Positions 54,968-62,160 of a DNA stretch of 64,000 nt are shown here, piece by piece (positions within the stretch are counted from its first letter, which is position 1; every line of letters starts with the position of its first letter). This DNA is from Polystyrenella longa (lineage in GTDB: Bacteria; Planctomycetota; Planctomycetia; Planctomycetales; Planctomycetaceae). The stretch lies in the NCBI RefSeq assembly GCF_007750395.1, contig NZ_CP036281.1, positions 4,115,001-4,179,000 of the forward strand, written 5' to 3'. Below the pieces are notes generated by a model. The model ran no database searches. It saw nothing but the letters and a program-made list of their open reading frames with translations, and had not been told where the DNA came from. Both the position numbers and the translations under genes were made by a program.

Positions 54968-56443
54968 CTATTTCTCGAATTTGATCGAGTACAGGTCGGC
55001 GTCTTTCATTTTGAAATGCAACCGGACCGGTTTACCAGCGAGCGAACTGACGTCTGCCCCTGATTTCCAACGGATCGTGCGGGAGATTTCGTTGCCAATG
55101 CTCCGAACGGAATCGTCCATGGTGAATCCAGGGATCGGAGTGCCGTCGGCATCCTGAATCTCGGTGAAGATCTCTCCAGCAGCAGAAGTGGCGAAGTTAA
55201 CCGTTAATTCTTTGCCATCGAAGATGAACGGTTTTGTGGTCGCAGTTCCCCCATCGTAGTCGGCATGAATCGAAGCAAAGCCATCCAGACGCATCGAAAA
55301 TCGGCGAAGGTAGGCGGTCGGTTGACCGTAGTTCATATTCGCGTAAACCGACATTTCATTCTCACCCGTTGGGACACATCCCAGTGCAGGGTAGTTCGTT
55401 CTTGATACCCAGTTCTCATATCCAATCCCCGGACGAATGAAACCTTCCATGAAGGTTCGGTCGTAGTCAGTTCCACCACGAGTCGTCATGAAGATACCGT
55501 CGGAGATGTCTTTGAAGTAGCTGGGATGAACCCCCACTTCTTCGGCCTGCTCTTTGTCGAGTACTTGTCGGCCTGGAAAAAAGCGAGCCGCTGTTGAGAC
55601 ATAGATGTGAGGAGCGCGGAAGTATGGGCGAGTCTGGTTGGTGTAAAGGTGTTCGGCCGGTTTGTCTTTGTAGCCCATTAATTTAGGCTCGGTCCAATTG
55701 ACGAAGTCGTCCGACTCACAGCGAGAGATACGGCGAATTCCATCAACGAAGACACGCAGATAACAGATATATTTTTGCTCGGAAGCGGACCACATGGGAA
55801 CATTCTGAGAATCAAAAGCCCCTTGGGTAATCACTGGCTCTTCTTGGATTTCGGTCCAGTTAATCCCATCGGGAGATTTAAAGGCGACCAATCCGCCGCC
55901 ACTTTTCGTTCCACCTAGAGCTTTGTATCGAGCATCTGCAGCAGCATTGGGGTTTCCATCCAGCATCGGACAGAAGTTGTGAGTTTCTGGTGCATGTTTC
56001 CCAAAGACAATGTTGTTCTCTTTGGAACCATCGAATTCAAACAGTCCCAGTTTAGGCTTTTCCCAATGAATACCATCTTTAGAGGTCGCCATAGCGTAAG
56101 CCTCTGCAATATTACCATCTTTCCCAGCTTGAGGGAGAGCGCGGTAATAACAACGGTATTCGTCGCCATCTTTTATGATGGTGACGTATCCACAGAATGC
56201 GCCTTCCCATGGATTATCGAATTGGATGACGGGACCCTCATCACGCAACTTTGATAACTGCTGCTCTGTTCCATCCAAGGTATCGATCAGGTAGTCATCG
56301 ACGAATAACTCTCGTTTGTCACCAATATCGAGAACGGAGTCTTGCGCCTGAATGGAGACCGAAGAAAGCAGGGCGACGACGACACTAATTCCCCCTAACA
56401 TTCGAACTGCGTGGGTAAAACGATTCTGCTTCAGGTTAACCAT
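54968..56443 (-). CDS. Secreted glycosidase-like protein (five-bladed propeller, GH32/43-like)
   Basis: A 491-residue exported protein. Signal peptide in residues 1-34 (MLGGISVVVALLSSVSIQAQ). The mature chain has repeated strand-turn units of a furanosidase-like propeller: GDKRELFVDDYLID near 40, IIKDGDEYRCYYRAL, AMATSKDGIHWEKPKLGLFEFDGSKENN near 120, AFKSPDGINWTEI, and ESDDFVNWTEPKLM. A jelly-roll-like C-terminal part (about 400-491) follows. Such proteins are frequent in planctomycetes near sulfatases and act, by inference, on plant or algal sugars. I could not place the catalytic acidic trio. No close neighbour on the same strand; divergent from the P450. Confidence 0.75.
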   Translation of the reverse strand: MVNLKQNRFTHAVRMLGGISVVVALLSSVSIQAQDSVLDIGDKRELFVDDYLIDTLDGTEQQLSKLRDEGPVIQFDNPWEGAFCGYVTIIKDGDEYRCYYRALPQAGKDGNIAEAYAMATSKDGIHWEKPKLGLFEFDGSKENNIVFGKHAPETHNFCPMLDGNPNAAADARYKALGGTKSGGGLVAFKSPDGINWTEIQEEPVITQGAFDSQNVPMWSASEQKYICYLRVFVDGIRRISRCESDDFVNWTEPKLMGYKDKPAEHLYTNQTRPYFRAPHIYVSTAARFFPGRQVLDKEQAEEVGVHPSYFKDISDGIFMTTRGGTDYDRTFMEGFIRPGIGYENWVSRTNYPALGCVPTGENEMSVYANMNYGQPTAYLRRFSMRLDGFASIHADYDGGTATTKPFIFDGKELTVNFATSAAGEIFTEIQDADGTPIPGFTMDDSVRSIGNEISRTIRWKSGADVSSLAGKPVRLHFKMKDADLYSIKFEK

Positions 56444-56840
56444 CTGGGAGTGACCCTCTCTTAGAAACCATGATCGGAAATAGGAGCGAAATAAGTTTGA
56501 ATCTCAAATAATGAGACCGTGTATTGTAGGTAGAGACTTAAACCGTTCGCAACGCTTGATTATCGGTTCCAGCAAAACTGAACTGAAACCCACTGCAACT
56601 CTCAAATTGTAACTTTTACCAACCCCCCGGATCCACCAGCAATCTGCTCTTAATCAAGCTTGACCTATTTTCAGTTTCTAGGTATTTCATGCTTCCGGAA
56701 AGCGGGTTTCGTAGAGGGACCGGGGAATGAATCCCCGATCCGATCGTTCTCAGCCGCGATTCTCGCACCTTTTCCTGTTTTCCGGTGGCACCTTTCATTC
56801 TCACCTGGCGAACTGGTTGATCTGCAGAAAAATCGGAAAA
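56444..56840. other. Divergent promoter region, glycosidase-like and P450 genes
   Basis: 397 bases. It holds promoters for two divergent genes. The open frame before the P450 start (56727-56840) is not family-like and is treated as non-coding. No strong hairpin or box found. Confidence 0.45.
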
Positions 56841-58274
56841 ATGGAATTACCCGAATCGATCCCCTTTTCCTCCGTCGATGAAAAACTCCCTGTTTCTCAG
56901 GGCGATTTCCGAGACTTTGCTGAGGATCCCATTGCTGAAATGCGGAAGCTCTATGCCGAGCATGGATCGCTTGCTCTGCTGCAGGATGGCTTTAAGAAAG
57001 TCGCTTTTGCGTTTGGTCCCGTTTGGAATCAACCTGTTCTCAGCAACGCCCAGGATTACCACTCGATGTTCTTCGCCATTCGTGGCTCCCGAAATTCCTC
57101 GCTCCGTCGTCTGACCAGTGGCTTGCTCAGCATGAACGAAGATGAACATCGGGAACACCGACGAATGTTGATGGGGCCATTCGCCCGTAAGTCATTCGAA
57201 AAATACTTTGAAGGCATCGATTTTCTCACGGCCGAGATGCTGAACAGCTGGAAAGTAGGCGACGAAAAAGACATCCTCGCCGAGATGACGCAATTCATGC
57301 TTCGCGTCACCAGTGGTATGCTATTCGGGCTCGACAACCCTGAGTTCGCGTACAAGCTCGGACACATGCTGCACGAGTGGGTGCAGATGAATCACGAGAT
57401 TGGTACCGGTGCCTTTGTTGCTGATTCCAAATACACAGAACGCTACCAGGACCTGCTGACACTTTCCGACGAACTTGAAGTGCAGCTCAAAAGACTACTG
57501 GAGATGAAACGTCAGAATCCTGGTGACGGAAAAGATGTACTGTCGATTTTGATGAAAGCGTATCAGGAAGAAGATGCTGTCGATGATGCCAAATTGATGG
57601 GGCATATCGCGCTGTTATTCGCCGCCTCACATCTGACAACTGCGCATACTTTTACCTGGACCTTCCTTCTGCTGTCACAACATCCCTCAGTCATGCAGGA
57701 ACTCCATACTGAATTGCAGGCAGGCGTGCTGTCCAATCCACTTAATCCGAACAGTACCGAGACATCGCTCGATCGCATCCTGAAAGAAAGCATGCGTGTG
57801 CTGCCAGCCTCGGCTTACTCGCAGCGAATCTGTGCCCGCGACATGACTCTCGGCCCATTGCAACTGACTATGGGGACGCCCGTCGTCTTCAGTCAGTACA
57901 TGACCCACCACATGTCCGCCCTTTATCCCAATCCAGATCAGTTCCAACCGGAACGCTGGCTCGATATCAAACCGTCACCGTACGCGTACTTACCGTTCGG
58001 GACTGGTCCTCGAATGTGTATCGGTGGTCCACTGGCGATGGTCATTCTGAAGATGGTGATCCCTAAAATTCTTAGCCGCTTCAAGCTATCCACCGTTCCG
58101 AATTCGACAATCAACGGTCGTGTCATCTCTACCATGCTGACGCCTACCAGCACCGTTCCGTTGCTTCTTGAAGAGCAAGACGGAAATTTCACTTCCGCAC
58201 CGATTCAAGGCAGCATTCACAACCTTGTCCATCTGCCCTCTGCAGGAAAAGACGCGATCCGCCACGCGGCTTAG
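56841..58274 (+). CDS. Cytochrome P450
   Basis: A 477-residue heme monooxygenase, soluble (no membrane anchor at the chosen start). ATG 56841 is used because the sequence before it is unlike the family. K-helix ExxR in KESMRVLP; PERW in QFQPERWLDI; heme loop LPFGTGPRMCIGG with Cys near residue 393. The I-helix reads FAASHLTTAHTF: the usual acid before the Thr pair (A-G-x-D/E-T-T) is a Leu. Loss of that acid is seen in some P450s with altered oxygen activation or peroxide use. No ferredoxin or reductase gene is nearby, so redox partners are encoded elsewhere. Substrate unknown. Base composition is like its neighbours. Confidence 0.92.
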   Translation: MELPESIPFSSVDEKLPVSQGDFRDFAEDPIAEMRKLYAEHGSLALLQDGFKKVAFAFGPVWNQPVLSNAQDYHSMFFAIRGSRNSSLRRLTSGLLSMNEDEHREHRRMLMGPFARKSFEKYFEGIDFLTAEMLNSWKVGDEKDILAEMTQFMLRVTSGMLFGLDNPEFAYKLGHMLHEWVQMNHEIGTGAFVADSKYTERYQDLLTLSDELEVQLKRLLEMKRQNPGDGKDVLSILMKAYQEEDAVDDAKLMGHIALLFAASHLTTAHTFTWTFLLLSQHPSVMQELHTELQAGVLSNPLNPNSTETSLDRILKESMRVLPASAYSQRICARDMTLGPLQLTMGTPVVFSQYMTHHMSALYPNPDQFQPERWLDIKPSPYAYLPFGTGPRMCIGGPLAMVILKMVIPKILSRFKLSTVPNSTINGRVISTMLTPTSTVPLLLEEQDGNFTSAPIQGSIHNLVHLPSAGKDAIRHAA

Positions 58275-58574
58275 TCCATCTGTAGAAGCTGTCTCAAATC
58301 CCCGTACAATAGGTTCGTAAAATCTTTCAGGGGGAGGCCTGCTCAGGTTTCGTGACGTCTGAAACTAGCGATTAGAGCGAATGCAGAAGAATGCATTTAA
58401 TTCTCAGACACTCTCTATTGTTGGTGACGAGTTCCATTTCGCTGTAGAATATGGATTAGAAAGCCCCTCATCTACTTCAAGAATCCCTGGACAGTGAATG
58501 TTTTTTGCAAAGAAAAACTACTGATCTCAATGAGAGATCCGGCAACCTACCGTTTCCACCAGACCAGGAATTAC

Positions 58575-58677
58575 TACTGCGGTGAAGGTTGATCGCTCTA
58601 TAAACGAATCGAATTTCATCAGCCGGCCGGAGATCTTTCGTGATCAGGGCACGAATAGCTAGAGTGCCTCCGCAGTA
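58575..58677 (+). promoter_or_regulatory. Candidate multi-branched structure upstream of ftr
   Basis: Outer stem TACTGCGG (58575-58582) with CCGCAGTA (58670-58677), perfect over 8 bp. Inside: TGAT (from 58589) with ATCA, GATC (58633-58636) with GATC (58642-58645), and GGCAC (58648-58652) with GTGCC (58664-58668). It lies about 105-205 bases before the ftr start and directly before a TTGACA box. If the promoter is at 58681 the structure is not in the ftr mRNA and would be a DNA site or a separate RNA. Confidence 0.3.
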
Positions 58678-58680
58678 ACG

Positions 58681-58709
58681 TTGACAAGTACTCCGGATTC
58701 GACATTAAT
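58681..58709 (+). promoter_or_regulatory. Putative sigma-70-type promoter for ftr
   Basis: TTGACA (58681-58686), a 17-base spacer and ATTAAT (58704-58709). The -35 is perfect and the spacing ideal, but the -10 is only moderate. It lies 74 bases before the ftr start codon. Confidence 0.4.
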
Positions 58710-58782
58710 TTGTATTATGTCGCAGTTAAATCGCCTCCGACCAACACGTCTTTAATCCTTCCAACCAGATCGCAAAGAGTGT

Positions 58783-59691
58783 ATGGAAACCTTCCTCTGT
58801 CACAAGACGAACGTCGCGGATACTTTTGCGGAAGCATTCCCGGTTGTCGGAACTCGAATTCTCATCACGGCGGATAGCAATTATTGGGCTGAACAAGCGG
58901 GAAGAGAAGTCACAGGGCATGCCACCAGTGTGATCGCCTGCGATGTGGAAGCCTCTATCGAACGGGCGCTGGCCGAATCGGAATCTCCTGACGGACGTCC
59001 GGGCGTGAGTGTGCTGATGTTTGCTTTTGATCGCAAGTCATTGCAGAAAGCGATTGTGAATCGAGTAGGGCAGAATGTACTCACCTGTCCCACAACCGCT
59101 TGCTATAACGGCATCACAGACTACGATCCAGAGAAAGCAATTTCACTGGGAGGACAACTCCGCTTTTTCGGCGATGGTTTTCAGAGTTCGAAAAAACTGG
59201 GGGATCGTCGTTTCTGGCGGATACCAGTAATGGATGGTGAGTTCCTGTGCGACGAGCAGGTGGGAACCTGTAAAGGGGTCGGTGGTGGCAACCTGATTCT
59301 TTGCGGGGAATCGAATAGCTCCGTTCTCCACGCTGCGGAGACAGCCGTTGCCGCGATTCGGAAACTCACAGACATCGCTCTCCCATTTCCAGGGGGCATC
59401 GTGCGCAGTGGAAGCAAAGTGGGTTCGAAATACTCTGGCCTGAAAGCGAGTACGAACGAAGCCTACTGCCCGACATTAACCTCTCGCGTTGAAACTGAGT
59501 TGCCCGAGGGAACCAATAGCGTGTTGGAAATTGTCATGGATGGGCTCAGTTATAAAGCAATCACTCAAGGCATGCAGGCCGGCATCAATGCGGCAGCAGT
59601 ATGCGACGGCTTGACGCTGATCACTGCGGGAAACTACGGCGGCAAGTTAGGTCCACACCTGTTTCACCTGCGAGAACTAGTCGGAGTATGA
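58783..59691 (+). CDS. ftr: Formylmethanofuran:tetrahydromethanopterin formyltransferase
   Basis: A 302-residue cytoplasmic enzyme (Ftr, FhcD in methylotrophs) moving a formyl group between methanofuran and tetrahydromethanopterin. The start is TVADTFAEAF-like (KTNVADTFAEAFPVVGTRILIT, canonical at the N-terminus of the family), followed by PGVSVLMF, NRVGQNVLTCPTTACYNG, FGDGFQSSKKL, FLCDEQVGTCKGVGGGNLILCG, FPGGIVRSGSKVGSKYSGLKAS and the ending GNYGGKLGPHLFHLREL. Full length and intact. Archaeal-type C1 genes are known in planctomycetes, where they serve formaldehyde oxidation/detoxification. No fhcA/B/C, mch or fae gene lies beside it, so the pathway genes are scattered. Confidence 0.97.
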   Translation: METFLCHKTNVADTFAEAFPVVGTRILITADSNYWAEQAGREVTGHATSVIACDVEASIERALAESESPDGRPGVSVLMFAFDRKSLQKAIVNRVGQNVLTCPTTACYNGITDYDPEKAISLGGQLRFFGDGFQSSKKLGDRRFWRIPVMDGEFLCDEQVGTCKGVGGGNLILCGESNSSVLHAAETAVAAIRKLTDIALPFPGGIVRSGSKVGSKYSGLKASTNEAYCPTLTSRVETELPEGTNSVLEIVMDGLSYKAITQGMQAGINAAAVCDGLTLITAGNYGGKLGPHLFHLRELVGV

Positions 59692-59820
59692 GAAGACTCT
59701 TCTTCCAAATATTATACTTTTTTATAAGCCCTCTAGTAGATTGAATTGTGAGAGAGACTTAAATGACAATGCCTACTGCACTCTATGACTCCATTCAAGT
59801 CTAGATAATCAGCATGCTTA

Positions 59821-60300
59821 TCAGGGAAATATTATTTCTTTGTCTTTAACAAGATCATAGTCGGATGTCCAACCACCATACATATTATGGTTCCCGGGCA
59901 AAAATGTGTCTCTCCTGTATTTATATGAAATAGTAATAGTTACGGTAACAGCCTTGTCCAGTTTTTCACCAGACAGTTTGAGTATAAACTTGTCTTTCAA
60001 ATCAAAATCAAGATTTGCTTCTAACTTCTCTATCCTCTTACGGTTTGCGTCTTCTGTATTTGCAGACAGGATTCTAGTTGCTCCTATATACTTCTCATAA
60101 TCATCTTCCAGATTGACTGAGACGAAGATGAGTTCACTGGGAGTACGTGACTTAAGCTTCCAAGACCACGGAGGAGGGTCATAAGTATACTCGTTTTTAG
60201 TGTCGGCCAGCCTTATTAAAGATTGAACTGCTGCTACAGCAGCGCAGAGAGTCATGACTAAGAGGATAATAAGAAATGTTCTTGAACGATATATATCCAT
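59821..60300 (-). CDS. AT-rich membrane-anchored hypothetical protein
   Basis: A 159-residue protein I do not recognise. One N-terminal membrane segment or signal (residues 8-28, FLIILLVMTLCAAVAAVQSLI), then a soluble domain with PPPWSWKLKSRTPSELIFVSVNLEDDYEKYIG, a charged helix (NRKRIEKLEANLDFDLKDKF), and strands (VTVTITISYKYRRDTFLPG). It is clearly poorer in GC than its surroundings: three sampled 60-base lines count 33-38% GC, against about 52% in one sampled line of the neighbouring ftr gene, and codons end often in A or T. This suggests recent transfer. The start ATG is at 60298-60300. No partner gene adjacent. Confidence 0.7.
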   Translation of the reverse strand: MDIYRSRTFLIILLVMTLCAAVAAVQSLIRLADTKNEYTYDPPPWSWKLKSRTPSELIFVSVNLEDDYEKYIGATRILSANTEDANRKRIEKLEANLDFDLKDKFILKLSGEKLDKAVTVTITISYKYRRDTFLPGNHNMYGGWTSDYDLVKDKEIIFP

Positions 60301-60472
60301 AATGTGCTTTCGTGCTACCGCCTAGCATTGTGGTATCCATGACTCTCATGCGTTGTCTCGAATAGACGTAACTTTTCCAAGCCAGTGTGCCTTAGCGAAA
60401 ACGACGCGGAGTCCCTCTTATTCTACCGGAAACAGCCTCTTGGATAAATTTCCTTCCGAGGGAGATACTGCA

Positions 60473-61828
60473 CTACGCCAATCGTTTCACATCAGTGGCA
60501 AATCCGGTGAAGGTATTCGCATCGAGCTGGATGGCCGAGGTTTCGGCACCGACTTGAATGCCTACGCTGCCTGCCGTCGATCGTGTCTCTTTTAGTTGAT
60601 TATTGACGATATTGAGATTCGCGGTCATGCCCTGTATATCTATTCCCAAGGCTTGCTTAGCTCCGTTGTTCAATAGTTCGTTTTCTTCGACTCGATTGTG
60701 ATCGCCTGTGAAGCCTTCGCCGCGTTCGGGACGGAATAGAATTCCGTATTCGCCACAGTTGCGGATTTTGTTTTTCGTGATCAGGTTGTGCGTGTCACGA
60801 TGTCCAACAGAAATGCCGGATTGCCGGCAAGCGTTGATTTCGTTTTCTTCGGCGAGCCCGAATTTCACTCCCCAGCAGAAGAAGATCCCAATGTTATTCT
60901 CGTCCAGCTTACAGTTGCGGATGATTGGGCGCTGTGAACCGGAGCCCGGATGGAGCCCCAGATCGGCATTGTGATGAGAATGACAATTCTCCACGGTTAC
61001 GTCGTGACAAATCTGCCAGGAAAATCCATCGCCGTTGTAGTTTCTGGATTCCACATTTTGGAACAACATTTGATGGCAGTCCTGAGCAAAGATATTTCCG
61101 CCATAGTTGCCATTCAGGTTCGGGTTGTTCTCGCGGTTACCATCCAGAACAAGATTGCTGATTTCGATATCATGAATCTGGTCGCACTGAATCAACGAGA
61201 ACAAGCTTTTCGCATGCGCCTGTCCAATTTTCCAATAGTTGTTACGGAGTGCGCGATCCAGTTTGAAACGATCTCCCGACCGCGCGACTAGAGTTCGCGT
61301 CAGCACCGTCTGAGTACCATTGTCCGTATTCTTCGTAATCAGGCAGACGCCATCACCGACATTAAATCCGTGCCCTGGTTTAAACGTCACTTCCTGATCG
61401 AACCAGTCTGAATCTTCCGTCAGTTCAGTCTGTTTAACGTTATTCTTTTTAAAGATCGTCTCACTGCCAGAGCCCGTCAACCGGACTTGTGAAGACATCT
61501 GGATTCCATTGTCAAACCGATATTCGCCCGGAAGAACGTTCACCGTCCCTCCGCCCAACCGGGAGACATAGTCCACAGCGGCCTGAATTGCTTTATCAGT
61601 CTTACCTGTGAGATCACCCGTTTTCTGTCCCACGGTGATGGTTAACATCTCATCCCAGGCTGGTTGATGTTTAACATCACCTGATGTCGCTCGAGGATCC
61701 ACAACCGCAGGACGGTCTGCCGCCTGAGCAGTGCGAAGTCCTCCCCATAATGCGGTTCCCGTAGCCAGGGCGGTCGTGCTGAGGGTTGTGCCCAGAAATG
61801 ATCTACGGTTAAAGCGTGGTGTTTTCAT
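60473..61828 (-). CDS. Right-handed parallel beta-helix protein, Tat-exported
   Basis: A 451-residue exported protein. The Tat signal has NRRSFLGTT at residues 6-14, then a long hydrophobic Ala/Thr stretch ending AQA (near 36). After about residue 70 (DKAIQAAVDYVSRLGGGTVNVLPGEYRF, the pectate-lyase/rhamnogalacturonase-like opening) it forms repeated coils with Asn ladders (ISNLVLDGNRENN, LFQNVESRNYNGDGFSWQICHDVTVENCHSHHNADLGLHPG, NLITKNKIRNCGEYGI). It fits polysaccharide lyase or glycosidase families with the beta-helix fold; the catalytic residues are not evident. Small gene 61905-62060 lies just upstream on the same strand. Confidence 0.85.
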   Translation of the reverse strand: MKTPRFNRRSFLGTTLSTTALATGTALWGGLRTAQAADRPAVVDPRATSGDVKHQPAWDEMLTITVGQKTGDLTGKTDKAIQAAVDYVSRLGGGTVNVLPGEYRFDNGIQMSSQVRLTGSGSETIFKKNNVKQTELTEDSDWFDQEVTFKPGHGFNVGDGVCLITKNTDNGTQTVLTRTLVARSGDRFKLDRALRNNYWKIGQAHAKSLFSLIQCDQIHDIEISNLVLDGNRENNPNLNGNYGGNIFAQDCHQMLFQNVESRNYNGDGFSWQICHDVTVENCHSHHNADLGLHPGSGSQRPIIRNCKLDENNIGIFFCWGVKFGLAEENEINACRQSGISVGHRDTHNLITKNKIRNCGEYGILFRPERGEGFTGDHNRVEENELLNNGAKQALGIDIQGMTANLNIVNNQLKETRSTAGSVGIQVGAETSAIQLDANTFTGFATDVKRLA

Positions 61829-61904
61829 TCTGGTAATTCCAGCGAGTTGTTTTCAAGAAAATATGGGGGTAAGACGTCAGCCTCTGCCAATAGTCTGATT
61901 GAAG

Positions 61905-62060
61905 TTATGCCTTTCTCTGCAGGCCTCTTACATTATTGTGATCTACACAGAAATGAATCGCAACAGGTTCCCCGTCTGAGAAAACTAGAAAGTCTGACTC
62001 TATTAAATTAGTCTTCATTTCACAGACCACGCCTTTACAGTTCGAAGTTTCGTCCTTCAT
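61905..62060 (-). CDS. Possible small protein, 51 residues
   Basis: A short open frame starting at ATG 62058-62060, with AGAGAG about ten bases upstream. The product has three Cys (NCKGVVCE, IHFCVDH) and the segment FLVFSDGEPVAIHFCVDHN, which reads like folded protein rather than random sequence. The frame extends in phase to 62120. It is 76 bases upstream of the beta-helix gene on the same strand and could be its leader gene. Could still be chance. Confidence 0.35.
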   Translation of the reverse strand: MKDETSNCKGVVCEMKTNLIESDFLVFSDGEPVAIHFCVDHNNVRGLQRKA

Positions 62061-62160
62061 AATGAACGTTCTCTCTGTGTTCTCTTCATGGGGCTTGATT
62101 CTCAGCTTGCTCCATTGCACTGCACCTCACATATTATTCCCACTCAACGAGAACTAAACC

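Larger units (their letters stand above)
58275..58782. other. Intergenic region upstream of ftr
   Basis: 508 bases. It holds a nested inverted-repeat structure at 58575-58677 and a promoter-like TTGACA/ATTAAT pair at 58681-58709. The first 300 bases after the P450 show nothing I can name. Confidence 0.5.

Noticed and set aside
59691-59703. Short hairpin AGAAG-act-CTTCT at the ftr stop codon as a terminator
   Set aside because: Only five base pairs with the T-run about 20 bases away; too weak to call.
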